Below are positions 8,557-18,671 of a stretch of DNA of 64,000 nucleotides, piece by piece. Location: contig NZ_JALLIY010000003.1 of assembly GCF_023242315.1 (NCBI RefSeq), positions 310,001-374,000 of the forward strand. The letters are read 5' to 3'. Each line of letters starts with the position of its first letter. The stretch's first letter is position 1. The translations under genes and the position numbers were made by a program. This stretch comes from Pseudomonas sp. MWU13-2105. GTDB taxonomy: Bacteria > Pseudomonadota > Gammaproteobacteria > Pseudomonadales > Pseudomonadaceae. The notes under the pieces are model-generated. The model did not search any database and was not told the origin of the DNA. It saw nothing but the letters and a program-made list of their open reading frames with translations.

Positions 8557-11500
8557 GGCTAAAAGCACGCGGCTGCTCAATCCCTGGGCGCTGCTGCTGG
8601 TGGCGATCGCCGTCGGCGTGCTGCTGTGGGCGACCTTTCATAATGAAGAAGCCTTTCGTCCCAAGGGTGGCGCGCCGGACGAGGTCTCGGCCAGCTACGC
8701 CGAGGTGTTGCTGGCGGCGCACCCGGAGAACAGCGAGCTGCGCACCCAACTGCTCGACCTGCTGATCCAGTTGGGCGAATACCCACGCGCGGAAAAGCAT
8801 CTGGCTGATTGGCCGCAAGCCGATTCGACGCTGAAAACCTATTATCGGTTGCAACTCGATGCCCTGGCATTGAACAACAGCAGCGATAGCCCGGCATTGC
8901 AGGCGCTGGCCGAACGCTTCAAGGCCTTCGACTACAAGTCGTTGCCAACACCGCAACTCGAACACCTCGCGCCGTTGGCCCTGAGCGCCCAGGCGCCGGG
9001 CCTGGCCGCGGATAGCTATGCCGAACTGGCGCGCCGCGACCCACAACAGCGTGAGCAATGGCTGGCCGAAGCGGCGAAATGGTACCTGGCCAGCGAACAG
9101 CCCGGGCGGGCGGCGGACCTCTATATACAGTTGCTTGATAACAGCCAGAAACCGCAACAGCGTCGCCAGTACCTCCAGCAAGCTTTCAACGGCCTGGTGG
9201 CGGCGGACCGTGGCGATCAGGCCGTCGAGTTGCTCGCCAGGCAACTGGCCGCGCAACCTGACGTCGACGCCACCCAGGGATGGCTCGATCCGGGCCTGCT
9301 TGACCAGGGTGTCGATGTCGCGGTGGCCCATGACCGCGCGGACCTGGCCGAGCAGTTTTTTAGCGAATGGCGCAAGTTGCAGCCTGACAGCCCGCAAGTG
9401 CTGGCCAAGGAGTTCAAGCAGCGCTTGGCCTTCGGCGACCTGCAGGGGGCGCACACGGTAGGCCTGCAACTGCTCGAACAGCAGCCGGACGATCCGCTGT
9501 TGCTGGAGCAGATGGCGCATATCGCCGAATGGCAGGACGACTCGGCCGCAGCACTGGGCTACTGGATCCGCCTGAGCGAGCTGCGTGACAACCCGGCTGA
9601 ACTCGAGCACACCTGGCGCCTGGCGATGCAGACCTATGATTTCGATCGCGGCATCCCGGTGCTGGCGGGGATCATGCACAAGCGCGCGCTGAGCAACATC
9701 GAGCTCGATGCCCTGGTCTACGCCGAAGAGTCGCGCGGTACGCCGGAGCAGGCTGAAACCTGGTTGCGCGCTTATGTCGGCCGGTATCCGAAACACCGCC
9801 TGGCCTGGGTCCGCCTGTTGCAGAACCTGGAAAACACCGAGCAGTACCCGGCACGCCTGGCGGTCTGGCAGAACTTCGCCAAAGGTTTCCCGCTGAGCAG
9901 TACCGAGCGCGTGGACTGGGCCAACAACCACCTCAAGCTGTTTGACAGCCAGTCGGCCTGGAAGGTGATCACGGCGGTCGATGGTAACAAGATCAACGAT
10001 CTCAACTATTGGCAATCCCGCGCGGCGCTGGCCTGGGACCTGGAACTGGACGACGAGCTGCGGCTCGCGCTGGAGAAGATGCTCGCCATCAAGGGCTCGC
10101 TCAATAGCGGCGACGAGAGTGAGCTGATTGCCCTCTATCGAACCCGCGATCCACGCAAGGCCTTGCAGTTGACCGTCGACAGCTGGAAGCAGGGCCACGC
10201 CCCGCAGCGCCTGGTGGCTGCCTTGCAACTGGCCCAGGAACTTCAGGACTGGCCGCTGGTGATCGATCTGCTCAAGGATGCCGAGCAGTACCCGGACGCA
10301 TCCGACCGCTCCCAGGTGCTGGCGGCCCGTGGCGCGCTGGCGGTGCAACAAGGGCAGAACGAGGAGGCCTTGCGTTTGTATCGCCTGGGGTTGAGCCGTT
10401 TCCCGGATGACAATACCTTCCGTGAGCGCCTGCTGTGGCTGTACGTCGACCTGGGCCGTAGCGGCGAAATCAAGCCGTTGTTGCAGCAATGGCGCGCCCT
10501 GGCCCGCAGCGACAGCAGCTTGTGGCTGCCGTTTGCCGCCGCCAGCCAGTTGGTCGGGCGCAACACCGAGGCACTGGCCTGGTATCGCCTCTATCTGCAA
10601 GCCAACGCCGGCGACTGGATGGTCCAGGCGGCCTATGCCGATGCGCTGGAAGGCGCCGGTTACGCCGAGTCGGCCCAGCGCTTGCGGCTCAAGCTCAACC
10701 GCGAGGTGACGCCGGAGCAGATTCGCGCCACCCCGCAGGGCTACAGCACCTGGTTACGCCTGCTGGCCAGCAGCTACTCGTCGCGCAAGGCGCAGAACCA
10801 GGCAATGCAATGGCGGGATGGCTCCAAACCGATGCTGCAACTGTGGTTCGACCAGTTGCTGGCACGCCTGGATAACCTCAATCAGTCGGCGCAGAAAGAC
10901 GACTGGCTGGCCTGGGCCCGTAGCCGTGGTCTGAAGATCAATGGTTACGAGCAGATCCAGGAAGCCCTGCGTGGCAGCAATCGTGCCGCATTGGAACACC
11001 TGGTGAGCAGCGGCGAGCTGGATCCGGCGCAGCAGGTCGAGGCGCTCAATAGCCTGGGCCGTGGGGCTGAAGCCCTGGGCGTGGACCTGTCGGCGCTAGG
11101 CGACGATCAGCCGCCGACGATCCGTGAGCAATTGCGCCGCCAGGCCATTGAAATGACCGAGCGTACCCCGCAGGGGGTGCTGCTCGCCTGGGAGCATCAG
11201 GACTACGGTGGACTGGTATTCAACGGCCCACGGCTGACCACCGCGGGTTATCTGAACGACAACTGGTACGCCAAGCTGGTACTGGAGCAGGGGCAATACG
11301 GTGGCGAGACCCTGGAGCCGTCGCGCCTGGGCAGCGAGACCAATACCGAACTGACCTTGCAGCGGCAACTGGAGAATGGCAACTACAAGCTGATCTTCGA
11401 CAGCAGCCTGCGCAAAGACGATGACCGCAACGGCCTCGGCGTCAGCCGGAGCTGGCAGGTGGACAGCGGCAACGAGCTGGATGCCGGCGCCGACTGGCAC

Positions 11501-12139
11501 CGCAAGAACGAGGACAGCGGGTTGATGCGCGCGTTCGGTCGCCAGGATGATCTCTGGGCGGGTGGACGGCATCGCTACTCGGCCCGTGACCAACTGTCCT
11601 GGAACCTGGCCCAGCGCTGGTTCGCGACCCGCGGCGGCGAGGACCTGGGCAATGGCCAGGCACTGAAGATCGAGTTTGACCACACCTTGCAGTTCGAAGG
11701 GCCGAACTGGGAACTGCGCAGCGGCATCGACTACCAGCAGAACAGCTTGAACAACCACTCGCTGGCCAATCTGGCCAATACCCTGGGCGGCGGCATCGAC
11801 CTGGCCGGGCTCGAACTCGACGATCCGAGCCAGATCACCAGCCAGACCCTGCTGCAGAAACAGTACGGCCAGTGGTTCTTCGGCAGTTCCTGGCGGCGCG
11901 GTTTCCCCGGCGCACTGAACCGCACACGCGGGCAGTACACCTGGCTGGTGGATCTCAGTACGGGTTGGCAGTGGACCGATAACACCATCAACTACGCCAT
12001 CAGTACCGGTGTCGGCACCGAGGTGTTGGGCAATGACGAATTGGCAGTGACCTTCGGCTACCAGTCGGCGCCGCAAGGCGGCACAGGCAAGTCCGGCGGT
12101 ACCGCGGGTGTCAGTTACAGCGTGCGTTTCGGACGCTGA
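8534..12139 (+). CDS. pelB: PelB, TPR scaffold and outer-membrane export porin for Pel
   Basis: 1201 residues (P. aeruginosa about 1193). An N-terminal membrane helix (WALLLVAIAVGVLLWATF) anchors the protein. Residues about 50-850 are tandem tetratricopeptide repeats, seen as repeated Ala/Leu-rich helix pairs. From about residue 880 the sequence changes to beta-barrel strands (GLVFNGPRLTTAGYLNDNWYAKLVLEQGQYGG) ending in YSVRFGR. The barrel exports Pel; the TPR region binds PelA and guides the polymer. It overlaps the pelA end by 23 bases. An alternative GTG at 8531 lies one codon upstream; ATG 8534 is preferred with GCAGGTGAG before it. Confidence 0.95.
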   Translation: MPNSSATKAKSTRLLNPWALLLVAIAVGVLLWATFHNEEAFRPKGGAPDEVSASYAEVLLAAHPENSELRTQLLDLLIQLGEYPRAEKHLADWPQADSTLKTYYRLQLDALALNNSSDSPALQALAERFKAFDYKSLPTPQLEHLAPLALSAQAPGLAADSYAELARRDPQQREQWLAEAAKWYLASEQPGRAADLYIQLLDNSQKPQQRRQYLQQAFNGLVAADRGDQAVELLARQLAAQPDVDATQGWLDPGLLDQGVDVAVAHDRADLAEQFFSEWRKLQPDSPQVLAKEFKQRLAFGDLQGAHTVGLQLLEQQPDDPLLLEQMAHIAEWQDDSAAALGYWIRLSELRDNPAELEHTWRLAMQTYDFDRGIPVLAGIMHKRALSNIELDALVYAEESRGTPEQAETWLRAYVGRYPKHRLAWVRLLQNLENTEQYPARLAVWQNFAKGFPLSSTERVDWANNHLKLFDSQSAWKVITAVDGNKINDLNYWQSRAALAWDLELDDELRLALEKMLAIKGSLNSGDESELIALYRTRDPRKALQLTVDSWKQGHAPQRLVAALQLAQELQDWPLVIDLLKDAEQYPDASDRSQVLAARGALAVQQGQNEEALRLYRLGLSRFPDDNTFRERLLWLYVDLGRSGEIKPLLQQWRALARSDSSLWLPFAAASQLVGRNTEALAWYRLYLQANAGDWMVQAAYADALEGAGYAESAQRLRLKLNREVTPEQIRATPQGYSTWLRLLASSYSSRKAQNQAMQWRDGSKPMLQLWFDQLLARLDNLNQSAQKDDWLAWARSRGLKINGYEQIQEALRGSNRAALEHLVSSGELDPAQQVEALNSLGRGAEALGVDLSALGDDQPPTIREQLRRQAIEMTERTPQGVLLAWEHQDYGGLVFNGPRLTTAGYLNDNWYAKLVLEQGQYGGETLEPSRLGSETNTELTLQRQLENGNYKLIFDSSLRKDDDRNGLGVSRSWQVDSGNELDAGADWHRKNEDSGLMRAFGRQDDLWAGGRHRYSARDQLSWNLAQRWFATRGGEDLGNGQALKIEFDHTLQFEGPNWELRSGIDYQQNSLNNHSLANLANTLGGGIDLAGLELDDPSQITSQTLLQKQYGQWFFGSSWRRGFPGALNRTRGQYTWLVDLSTGWQWTDNTINYAISTGVGTEVLGNDELAVTFGYQSAPQGGTGKSGGTAGVSYSVRFGR

Positions 12140-12167
12140 TCATGGAATTCAAAGAGGAGTTAACCTT

Positions 12168-12689
12168 ATGCAATCGATTCGTTGCGTGAGTCTGGCGATG
12201 GTCGCCGTGTTGATGGCCGGTTGCAGCAGCTTTACCGGCCAAAACAGTCCGGAGCTGTCGAGCAAGGCCCGTTGGGGGGTGTTACCGCTGGTCAACTATT
12301 CCCAGACGCCACAAGCCGGTGAGCGCGGCGAGCAGATCCTGCTCAGCGTGCTGAGCAGCCGTGGCCTGCAACCGCAGGTCTATGCCGGCGCGCCAGGGCA
12401 GGGCGAGCAGGCCCTGCTCGACGATAACGAGCGCCTTGCCGGGGCGATGGACTGGGCCCGTGAGCAGAAGCTCGACTATGTGGTCTCCGGCAGCGTCGAG
12501 GAGTGGCAGTACAAGAACGGCCTGGATGGCGAACCGGCGGTGGGCATCAGCCTACGGGTGGTCGAAGCCGGCACCGGCAAGGTCCTCTGGAGCAATAGCG
12601 GTGCCCGCGCCGGCTGGTCCCGCGAAAGCCTGGCCGGTGCGGCCCAGAAGGTCCTCGACAAACTTGTCGGCGGCCTGCGGATCGAGTGA
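12168..12689 (+). CDS. pelC: PelC, outer-membrane lipoprotein of the Pel export complex
   Basis: 173 residues with a lipoprotein signal peptide and lipobox LMAGC (Cys near residue 19). The body is an alpha/beta domain (WGVLPLVNYSQTPQAGERGEQILLSVL) of the PelC/tolB-N-like type. PelC forms a dodecameric ring at the periplasmic face of the outer membrane that funnels the positively charged polymer to PelB. AAAGAGGAG sits 9 bases before the ATG, an unusually clear ribosome binding site within the operon. It starts 28 bases after pelB. Length and position match P. aeruginosa PelC. Confidence 0.95.
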   Translation: MQSIRCVSLAMVAVLMAGCSSFTGQNSPELSSKARWGVLPLVNYSQTPQAGERGEQILLSVLSSRGLQPQVYAGAPGQGEQALLDDNERLAGAMDWAREQKLDYVVSGSVEEWQYKNGLDGEPAVGISLRVVEAGTGKVLWSNSGARAGWSRESLAGAAQKVLDKLVGGLRIE

Positions 12690-12694
12690 CGGCG

Positions 12695-14065
12695 ATGAAC
12701 TCTCCACACATGGACTACGCGCTGGCACCGCGCGCCAGCGGTTCGGCGTCATGGCTGGAAACCTTCCTGGTGACCGCACTGGTCATCGGCTTCGGTCTCT
12801 GGCTGACGCCTGAGGACCCGTTGCAGGTACACGGCGGGTTTCCCTGGTCGCTATTGGCGCCGCTGTTGCTGGGGGTCCGCTACGGCTTTGTCCGTGGCCT
12901 GATCAGTGCCAGTCTGTTGGTGGCGACGTTCTTCGTCCTGCGCCAGTCGGGACTGCCAGGCTACGCGCAGATCGCGCCGTCCTACATCGTCGGCGTGCTG
13001 GTCTGCGGGATGCTGGTGGGCGAGGTGCGGGATCTGTGGGAACGGCGCCTGTTGCGCTTGCAGATGGCCAACGAGTATCGCCAGTACCGGCTCGACGACT
13101 TCACCCGCGCGCACCAGATATTGCGGGTCTCCCACGATCGCCTGGAGCAGCGCCTGGCGGGCAGCGACCAGAGCCTGCGCAGCTCGTTGCTGGGCCTGCG
13201 TGAGCGCCTGCGCGCCGCGCCCAACGGTGAAGATTCGCTGTCGTTGCTGGCCGAGCCGGTGCTGACCTTGCTCGGCCAGTACGGTTCGTTGCGAGTGGCC
13301 GGGCTGTACCGCCTGGAACAGCCGCGCAACGCCGCACCGAGCTTGACCCTGTTGGCCGCCACCGGGGTCATGGGGCCGCTGGACAGCCAGGACCTGCTGG
13401 TCAAGTTATGCCTGGAACGCGGAGAGCTGGTGAGCGTGCGCGAAGAACTGATCGACGCCGGCGGCCAAGCCACGGTGTCGTCGTTGCAGGCGTGTATTCC
13501 GCTGGTGGATACCGAGGGCCGGATGCTGGCAATCCTCGCGGTCCGGCAGATGCCGTTCTTTGCCTTCCAGGAACGGACCCTCAGTCTGCTGGCGTTGCTG
13601 GCCGGGCATATTGCCGATCTGCTGGACCACGATCCGCAGGTAGTGCAACTGGCGGACGCCGACGCCCAGCACTTCACCCGCCAGCTCAAGCGGTCGTTGG
13701 TGGATGTCGAGCGGCACGGGTTGTCCGGCTACCTCTATGCCTTCGAGCTGACCCGGAGCAACGATGAGCTGGCCCGGCTGTTCGAACGCAGCCAGCGCGG
13801 ACTGGACTTGCACCTGACCCTGGCCAACAACCGCGGGCACGCGTTGTTGCTGGTGCTGCTGCCGCTGACCAGCGCCGAGGGCGCCCAAGGTTATCTGATG
13901 CGCCTGGGCAAGCTGATCCACGAACACTTCGGCATGAGCGTGGAGCTGTCCGGCCTTGGGGTCAATGTCTTGCCTTACGATCTGGAGTCGGCCCGGCAAC
14001 GGGACGGGCTGCGTAACTTCCTGCATAACGAGTGTGGCCTGAATGTTCAGCAAGTGGCTGTTTAG
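12695..14065 (+). CDS. pelD: PelD, inner-membrane c-di-GMP receptor activating Pel synthesis
   Basis: 456 residues. Four hydrophobic helices (about residues 20-110) are followed by a helical linker, a GAF domain (about 155-310) and a degenerate GGDEF domain. The inhibitory-site motif RGLD is retained at 368-371, and a second arginine at 403 has the same 35-residue spacing as R367 and R402 of P. aeruginosa PelD, which bind dimeric c-di-GMP. No GGDEF signature is present, so it is a receptor and not a cyclase. A GTG at 12686, overlapping the pelC stop, would add three residues. The gene end overlaps pelE by 23 bases. Pel output is therefore expected to respond to c-di-GMP. Confidence 0.94.
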   Translation: MNSPHMDYALAPRASGSASWLETFLVTALVIGFGLWLTPEDPLQVHGGFPWSLLAPLLLGVRYGFVRGLISASLLVATFFVLRQSGLPGYAQIAPSYIVGVLVCGMLVGEVRDLWERRLLRLQMANEYRQYRLDDFTRAHQILRVSHDRLEQRLAGSDQSLRSSLLGLRERLRAAPNGEDSLSLLAEPVLTLLGQYGSLRVAGLYRLEQPRNAAPSLTLLAATGVMGPLDSQDLLVKLCLERGELVSVREELIDAGGQATVSSLQACIPLVDTEGRMLAILAVRQMPFFAFQERTLSLLALLAGHIADLLDHDPQVVQLADADAQHFTRQLKRSLVDVERHGLSGYLYAFELTRSNDELARLFERSQRGLDLHLTLANNRGHALLLVLLPLTSAEGAQGYLMRLGKLIHEHFGMSVELSGLGVNVLPYDLESARQRDGLRNFLHNECGLNVQQVAV

Positions 14066-15032
14066 CGGGGCGCTGTTTTTCGAAGCCGGGAGCTGGGCCA
14101 GTCTGACGACACGCCTGCCCGACCCGCAGATCGCGCTCCTGTACACCATGACCCATGGCATCGCCTGCGGCCTGTTGACCGCGGCGGTGTGGCTGTTGCT
14201 GCCGCCGCGTTATCGCGCGCCGCTGCCGTGGAGCCCGTTGTTTATCTTCAGCCTGGCGTTTTTTGTGCCGCTGATCGGTGCCGTGGGAGTGATCGCGGCG
14301 ATCTTTCCGGCGTTGTACCTGCCGCGCAAGCGCGAGACGCAGATGTGGCAGGCGGTGGGTATTCCCGAGCTGCCGTTTCGGGCGCAGACCCAGCTGCATT
14401 CGCCGACCTTCGGCGACAGTGGCCTGCAGGATGTGTTGCGCCATGCCTCGGACCCGGACCAGCGCCTCGCGGCACTGCTCGCCACGCGACGGATGCCGGG
14501 CAAGGAAGCGGTGCCGATTCTCAAGCTGGCCCTGGGCGATCCGAGTGACGATGTCCGACTACTGGCGTATTCGATGCTCGACAAGCAGGAAAGCGACATC
14601 AACCTGCGTATCCAGTCTTCCCTCGCGCAGTTGCCTGGCGCGTCCGCACAGAAGGCCGCGGCCTTGCACGCCACGCTGGCCCGCTGGTACTGGGAGCTGG
14701 CCTACCTGGGCCTGGCCCAGGGCAGTGTCCAGCAGCACGTCCTCGGCCAAGCCGGCGAGCATGCCGAGCTGGCGCTGAAAGCGGGCGAGGGCGGTGAGTT
14801 GCTGCTGCTGGCCGGGCGCATTGCCCTTGAGCGCGGCGATATCGATAAGGCGCGGCTGCATATGCGCCAGGCCGAGCAGGCGGGCATGGACCCGGCCAAG
14901 GTCCTGCCGTTCAGTGCTGAAATCGCCTTTGAAAGCGGACGCTATCGCGAGATTCCCGGGCTATTGAAGAGCCTGCCGCCGGAGTTGCAACAACGTCCGC
15001 CCTTTGCCGGGCTGGTAAGGACCTGGACATGA
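14043..15032 (+). CDS. pelE: PelE, inner-membrane TPR protein of the Pel synthase
   Basis: 329 residues, the same as the P. aeruginosa protein. Two to three membrane segments occupy roughly residues 1-95 ([20 protein letters not shown] and [20 protein letters not shown]). Residues 120-329 are soluble helical repeats of TPR type ([20 protein letters not shown]). It is thought to join PelD, PelF and PelG into the polymerising complex at the inner membrane. It overlaps pelD upstream by 23 bases and pelF downstream by 4 bases (ATGA), consistent with coupled translation. Confidence 0.93.
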   Translation: MFSKWLFSGALFFEAGSWASLTTRLPDPQIALLYTMTHGIACGLLTAAVWLLLPPRYRAPLPWSPLFIFSLAFFVPLIGAVGVIAAIFPALYLPRKRETQMWQAVGIPELPFRAQTQLHSPTFGDSGLQDVLRHASDPDQRLAALLATRRMPGKEAVPILKLALGDPSDDVRLLAYSMLDKQESDINLRIQSSLAQLPGASAQKAAALHATLARWYWELAYLGLAQGSVQQHVLGQAGEHAELALKAGEGGELLLLAGRIALERGDIDKARLHMRQAEQAGMDPAKVLPFSAEIAFESGRYREIPGLLKSLPPELQQRPPFAGLVRTWT

Positions 15033-16546
15033 AAAAGCCCGCCAACCCAACGCCAATCGCCGATGTCTGCCTGTTGCTCGAAGGTACCTGGCCCTATGTG
15101 CGGGGTGGTGTGTCCGGCTGGATTCACCAACTGATCCTCGGGCTGCCGCAACTGACCTTTTCGGTGCTATTCATCGGTGGCCAGCGTGAAGCCTATGGTC
15201 AGCGGCGCTATGAGATCCCGGCGAACGTGGTGCATATCGAAGAGGTGTACCTGGAGGAAGCCTGGCGCAATCCGCAGCGCAAGCGGGTCGCGCACAGCGC
15301 GTCCCTCGAAGAGCTGAGCAATCTCTACCGCTATCTGCACAACCCCGAGAAGCCCGCCGCCGAGCTGGGCTTTGGCGTGCTCGACGCCCTCGCCCAGGGG
15401 CGGATTACCCTGGACGACGTGCTCTATAGCCGTCCCAGCTGGGAGGCGCTGACCGAAGGTTACGAGCAGCATTGCGCCGATCCGTCCTTCGTCAACTATT
15501 TCTGGACCCTGCGCACCATGCAGTCGCCACTGTTGATGCTGGCCGATGCCGCCCGACGGATGCCGCGAGCACGGGTCCTGCACTCGATTTCCACCGGTTA
15601 TGCCGGCCTTGTGGGCTGCATCCTCAAGCAATTGTGGGGTTGCCAGTTGCTGTTGAGCGAGCACGGGATCTACACCAAGGAACGCAAGATCGACCTGGCC
15701 CAGGCCAGTTGGATCGCCGAAAGCAACAACCAGGCGCTCAACGACAGCATGGCTACCGGGACCGGTTATATCCGCATGCTCTGGGTGCGCTTCTTCGAAC
15801 GCATTGGCCACCTGGTGTACGAGAGCTCCGACCAGATCATTGCCTTGTACGATGGCAACCGCCAGCGGCAGATCAAGGACGGCGCGCCGCCGGCGCGTAC
15901 CCAGGTGATCCCCAACGGCATCAACCTGGAACTCTGGACCCAGGCCCTAAACGCCCGCGCCGCGGGGATCGCACCGGTGGTCGGGCTGATCGGCCGGGTC
16001 GTGCCGATCAAGGATGTGAAGACCTTCCTGCGCGCCATGCGCGGGGTGGTCAGCGTGATGCCGCAGGTCGAGGGCTGGATCGTCGGGCCGGAAGAGGAAG
16101 ACCCCGAATACGTCGCCGAGTGTCGCAGCCTGGTGGCCAGTCTGGGGCTGGAAAAACAGGTGCTGTTCCTCGGCTTCCAGAAAATCCAGGAGATCCTGCC
16201 GCAACTGGGCCTGATGGTCCTGACCTCGATCAGCGAGGCGCAGCCGCTGGTGATTCTCGAAGCCTGGGCCGCCGGCACGCCGGTGGTGAGCAGCGACGTC
16301 GGCTCCTGCCGCGAGCTGATCGAGGGCGGCGTAGCGGCGGATCGTGATCTCGGGCTGGCCGGGGAGGTGGTGGCGATCGCCGATCCGCAGGCCACGTCCC
16401 AGGCGATCACCGACCTGCTGCGCAGCCCAGAGCGCTGGAAATCGGCCCAGGCCGCCGGTTTGCTGCGGGTTCACCGTTACTACAGCGAGACCTTGATGAT
16501 CGACCGTTATCGCACGCTTTATCACGCTGCCATGGGGGGAGTGTAA
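15029..16546 (+). CDS. pelF: PelF, cytoplasmic family-4 glycosyltransferase polymerising Pel
   Basis: 505 residues (P. aeruginosa 507). It has a two-Rossmann GT-B fold without membrane segments. The N-terminus carries the PelF signature (CLLLEGTWPYVRGGVSGW, about residues 11-28). The C-terminal domain contains VVGLIGRVVPIKDVKTF and the retaining-transferase E-x7-E motif in ISEAQPLVILE, with Glu403 and Glu411. It uses UDP-sugar substrates; pelX in the same locus can supply UDP-GalNAc. The ATG overlaps the pelE stop, and pelG follows immediately with no gap. Confidence 0.96.
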   Translation: MKKPANPTPIADVCLLLEGTWPYVRGGVSGWIHQLILGLPQLTFSVLFIGGQREAYGQRRYEIPANVVHIEEVYLEEAWRNPQRKRVAHSASLEELSNLYRYLHNPEKPAAELGFGVLDALAQGRITLDDVLYSRPSWEALTEGYEQHCADPSFVNYFWTLRTMQSPLLMLADAARRMPRARVLHSISTGYAGLVGCILKQLWGCQLLLSEHGIYTKERKIDLAQASWIAESNNQALNDSMATGTGYIRMLWVRFFERIGHLVYESSDQIIALYDGNRQRQIKDGAPPARTQVIPNGINLELWTQALNARAAGIAPVVGLIGRVVPIKDVKTFLRAMRGVVSVMPQVEGWIVGPEEEDPEYVAECRSLVASLGLEKQVLFLGFQKIQEILPQLGLMVLTSISEAQPLVILEAWAAGTPVVSSDVGSCRELIEGGVAADRDLGLAGEVVAIADPQATSQAITDLLRSPERWKSAQAAGLLRVHRYYSETLMIDRYRTLYHAAMGGV

Positions 16547-17917
16547 ATGGCCGGCATCGGTTTCGAACTGCGCAAGATTCTCTCGCGCGACTCCTACACG
16601 GCGACGCTGCACGCCTATGTCTACGCGGGCCTGATCAGTTCCGGCCCCTGGGTCCTGTCGATTCTCAGCGTGATGCTGGTGGGGGTCATCAGCCTTGGGC
16701 TGGTGATCCCGGAGGTGTTGATCCGCCAGTTCCTGATCACCGTGACCTACCTGATGGCCACGTCGCTGATCCTCACCGGCGGGTTGCAGCTGTTTTTCAC
16801 CCGTTTCGTCTCCGACCGCCTGTTCGAGCGCAAGTACGAGCAGATCCTGCCGAACCTGGTCGGCGTGCTGCTGCTGGTGACCCTGGGCTCCGGGCTGCTG
16901 GGCATCATCCTGTTGGCCACGCTGTTCGACCAGCCGCTGGTCTACCGGCTGCTGACGCTGGCCAACTTCGTGGTGCTCTGCAACCTGTGGCTGGTGATCA
17001 TCTTCCTCTCCGGGATGAAGGCCTATAACCGCATCCTGCTGGTGATGCTGGCGGGTTATGCGCTGATGGTCGGCAGCGCGTTCTTCCTGCGTTACCTGGG
17101 GATGGAAGGCTTGCTGCTGGCATTGTTGCTCGGCCACAGCACACTGCTGTTCCTGTTTCTCTATGACATCCTGCGTGAGTACCGCGCCGAGAAACTGGTG
17201 GCCTTCGACTTCCTTGATCGGCGCCAGGTATTTGTCAGCCTGCTGCTCACCGGGCTTTGCTACAACCTGGGGATCTGGATCGACAAGTTGATCTTCTGGT
17301 TCAACCCGGACACCTCGAGCCAGGTGATCGGACCGATGCGTGCCTCGATTCTCTATGACTTGCCGATCTTCCTCGCCTACCTGGCGATCATTCCCGGGAT
17401 GGCGGTGTTCCTGGTGCGGATCGAAACCGACTTTGCCGAATGGTACGACCGCCTGTTCCGCGCGGTGCGTGATGGCGAGACCTTGCGGCATATTGGTTCG
17501 TTGAAAGCCGAAATGACCTTCTCGATTCGCCAGGGCCTGCTGGAAATCTGCAAGGTCCAGGGGCTGACGGTGGTCCTGCTGTTCCTGTTCGGCCCGCGCC
17601 TGCTGGAGTGGCTGGGCATGTCCAGCTACTACTTGCCGCTGTTCTACATCGACCTGATCGGGGTGAGCATCCAGGTGGTGTTCATGGCGATTCTCAACGT
17701 GTTTTTCTACCTCGACAAACGGGCGATCGTGTTGGAACTGTGCCTGTTGTTCGTCGTGCTCAATGCCGCGTTGACCTTGCTCAGCCTCTACCTGGGGCCG
17801 AGTTTCTTCGGTTACGGGTTCACCTTTTCGCTGCTGGCGTGCGTGCTGCTGGGATTGGCGCGCTTGTCGACCGCGCTGGATGACCTGGAGTACGAGACCT
17901 TCATGCTGTCGCGCTGA
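16547..17917 (+). CDS. pelG: PelG, polytopic inner-membrane Pel translocator
   Basis: 456 residues and about 12 transmembrane helices with short loops, as in polysaccharide transporters of the MOP flippase superfamily. The N-terminal GIGFELRKILSRDSY is a recognisable PelG signature. PelG works with PelD, PelE and PelF to move the nascent polymer across the inner membrane. The ATG directly follows the pelF TAA. It is the last gene of the operon. The 98 bases after it contain no obvious terminator hairpin. Confidence 0.95.
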   Translation: MAGIGFELRKILSRDSYTATLHAYVYAGLISSGPWVLSILSVMLVGVISLGLVIPEVLIRQFLITVTYLMATSLILTGGLQLFFTRFVSDRLFERKYEQILPNLVGVLLLVTLGSGLLGIILLATLFDQPLVYRLLTLANFVVLCNLWLVIIFLSGMKAYNRILLVMLAGYALMVGSAFFLRYLGMEGLLLALLLGHSTLLFLFLYDILREYRAEKLVAFDFLDRRQVFVSLLLTGLCYNLGIWIDKLIFWFNPDTSSQVIGPMRASILYDLPIFLAYLAIIPGMAVFLVRIETDFAEWYDRLFRAVRDGETLRHIGSLKAEMTFSIRQGLLEICKVQGLTVVLLFLFGPRLLEWLGMSSYYLPLFYIDLIGVSIQVVFMAILNVFFYLDKRAIVLELCLLFVVLNAALTLLSLYLGPSFFGYGFTFSLLACVLLGLARLSTALDDLEYETFMLSR

Positions 17918-18015
17918 GGAGCGAGGCGCTCTTGCGCTAGCACAAGCCTGGCTTCCGGAGCGGGCTTTGCCAGCTTGCCGCGAATCACCCTACACTGGTC
18001 GGCCTGGTTATTTTT

Positions 18016-18549
18016 ATGGATGAAAAAACGATGCCTGCCGAAACCCCCGCTATCGTCATCGAGCGTTTCCGCGAAGCCCATGTCGACGGCATAACCGCGC
18101 TCTACAACGAACCCGCCGTGTGCCGCCAGGTGCTGCAGATGCCGTTTCAGTCCAGCGAAGTCTGGCGTCAGCGGCTGATCCAGCGCCAGGACAACGAACG
18201 CCTGGTCTCACTGGTGGCACTGCATCAGGGCGTGGTCATCGGCAGTTGCTCGCTGGAGCAGTACGCCCGGGTACGCCGTAGCCATGCGGGCAGCATCGGC
18301 ATGGGGGTGGCGACGGCCTGGCAGGGCAAAGGCGTCGGTTCGCAACTGCTGGCCGCGGTGCTGGACGTAGCGGACAACTGGATGAACCTGCGGCGTGTCG
18401 AACTGACGGTGTATGTCGACAACGCCGCCGCCCGGGGGCTGTACCGCAAGTTCGGTTTCGTGGACGAAGGGGTGATGCGTGACTATGCGATTCGCGACGG
18501 TGCCCTGGTGGACACTCTGAACATGGCGCGGCTGCGCCGATCTGCCTGA
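18016..18549 (+). CDS. GNAT-family N-acetyltransferase, AaaT/YhhY-like
   Basis: 177 residues. The acetyl-CoA binding loop is visible as WQGKGVGSQLL (about residues 104-114), preceded by the beta-strand GSIGMGV and followed by RRVELTVYVDNAAARGLYRKFGF, classic GNAT motifs A and B. The overall match to E. coli YhhY (AaaT), which acetylates some L-amino acids, is good, including a late RDGALVDTLNMAR segment. The substrate here is inferred only. Starts at 18016 and 18031 are both possible; neither has a strong ribosome binding site. The gene stands alone between pelG and an unknown gene. Confidence 0.8.
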   Translation: MDEKTMPAETPAIVIERFREAHVDGITALYNEPAVCRQVLQMPFQSSEVWRQRLIQRQDNERLVSLVALHQGVVIGSCSLEQYARVRRSHAGSIGMGVATAWQGKGVGSQLLAAVLDVADNWMNLRRVELTVYVDNAAARGLYRKFGFVDEGVMRDYAIRDGALVDTLNMARLRRSA

Positions 18550-18671
18550 GCCTCCAGACGGGCCTCCGGATCAGATGACCGACCAGGGGCCCATTCGAGT
18601 TAATCGCACGCCCAGCGGTGCGATCTGCCATGATCAAGCCTTCGATTCAGGTTTACCCACGGAGCGCTCCA

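Noticed and set aside
8411..10600. A 729-codon minus-strand open frame across pelB
   Set aside because: Same shadow effect; the plus-strand TPR protein is unambiguous.
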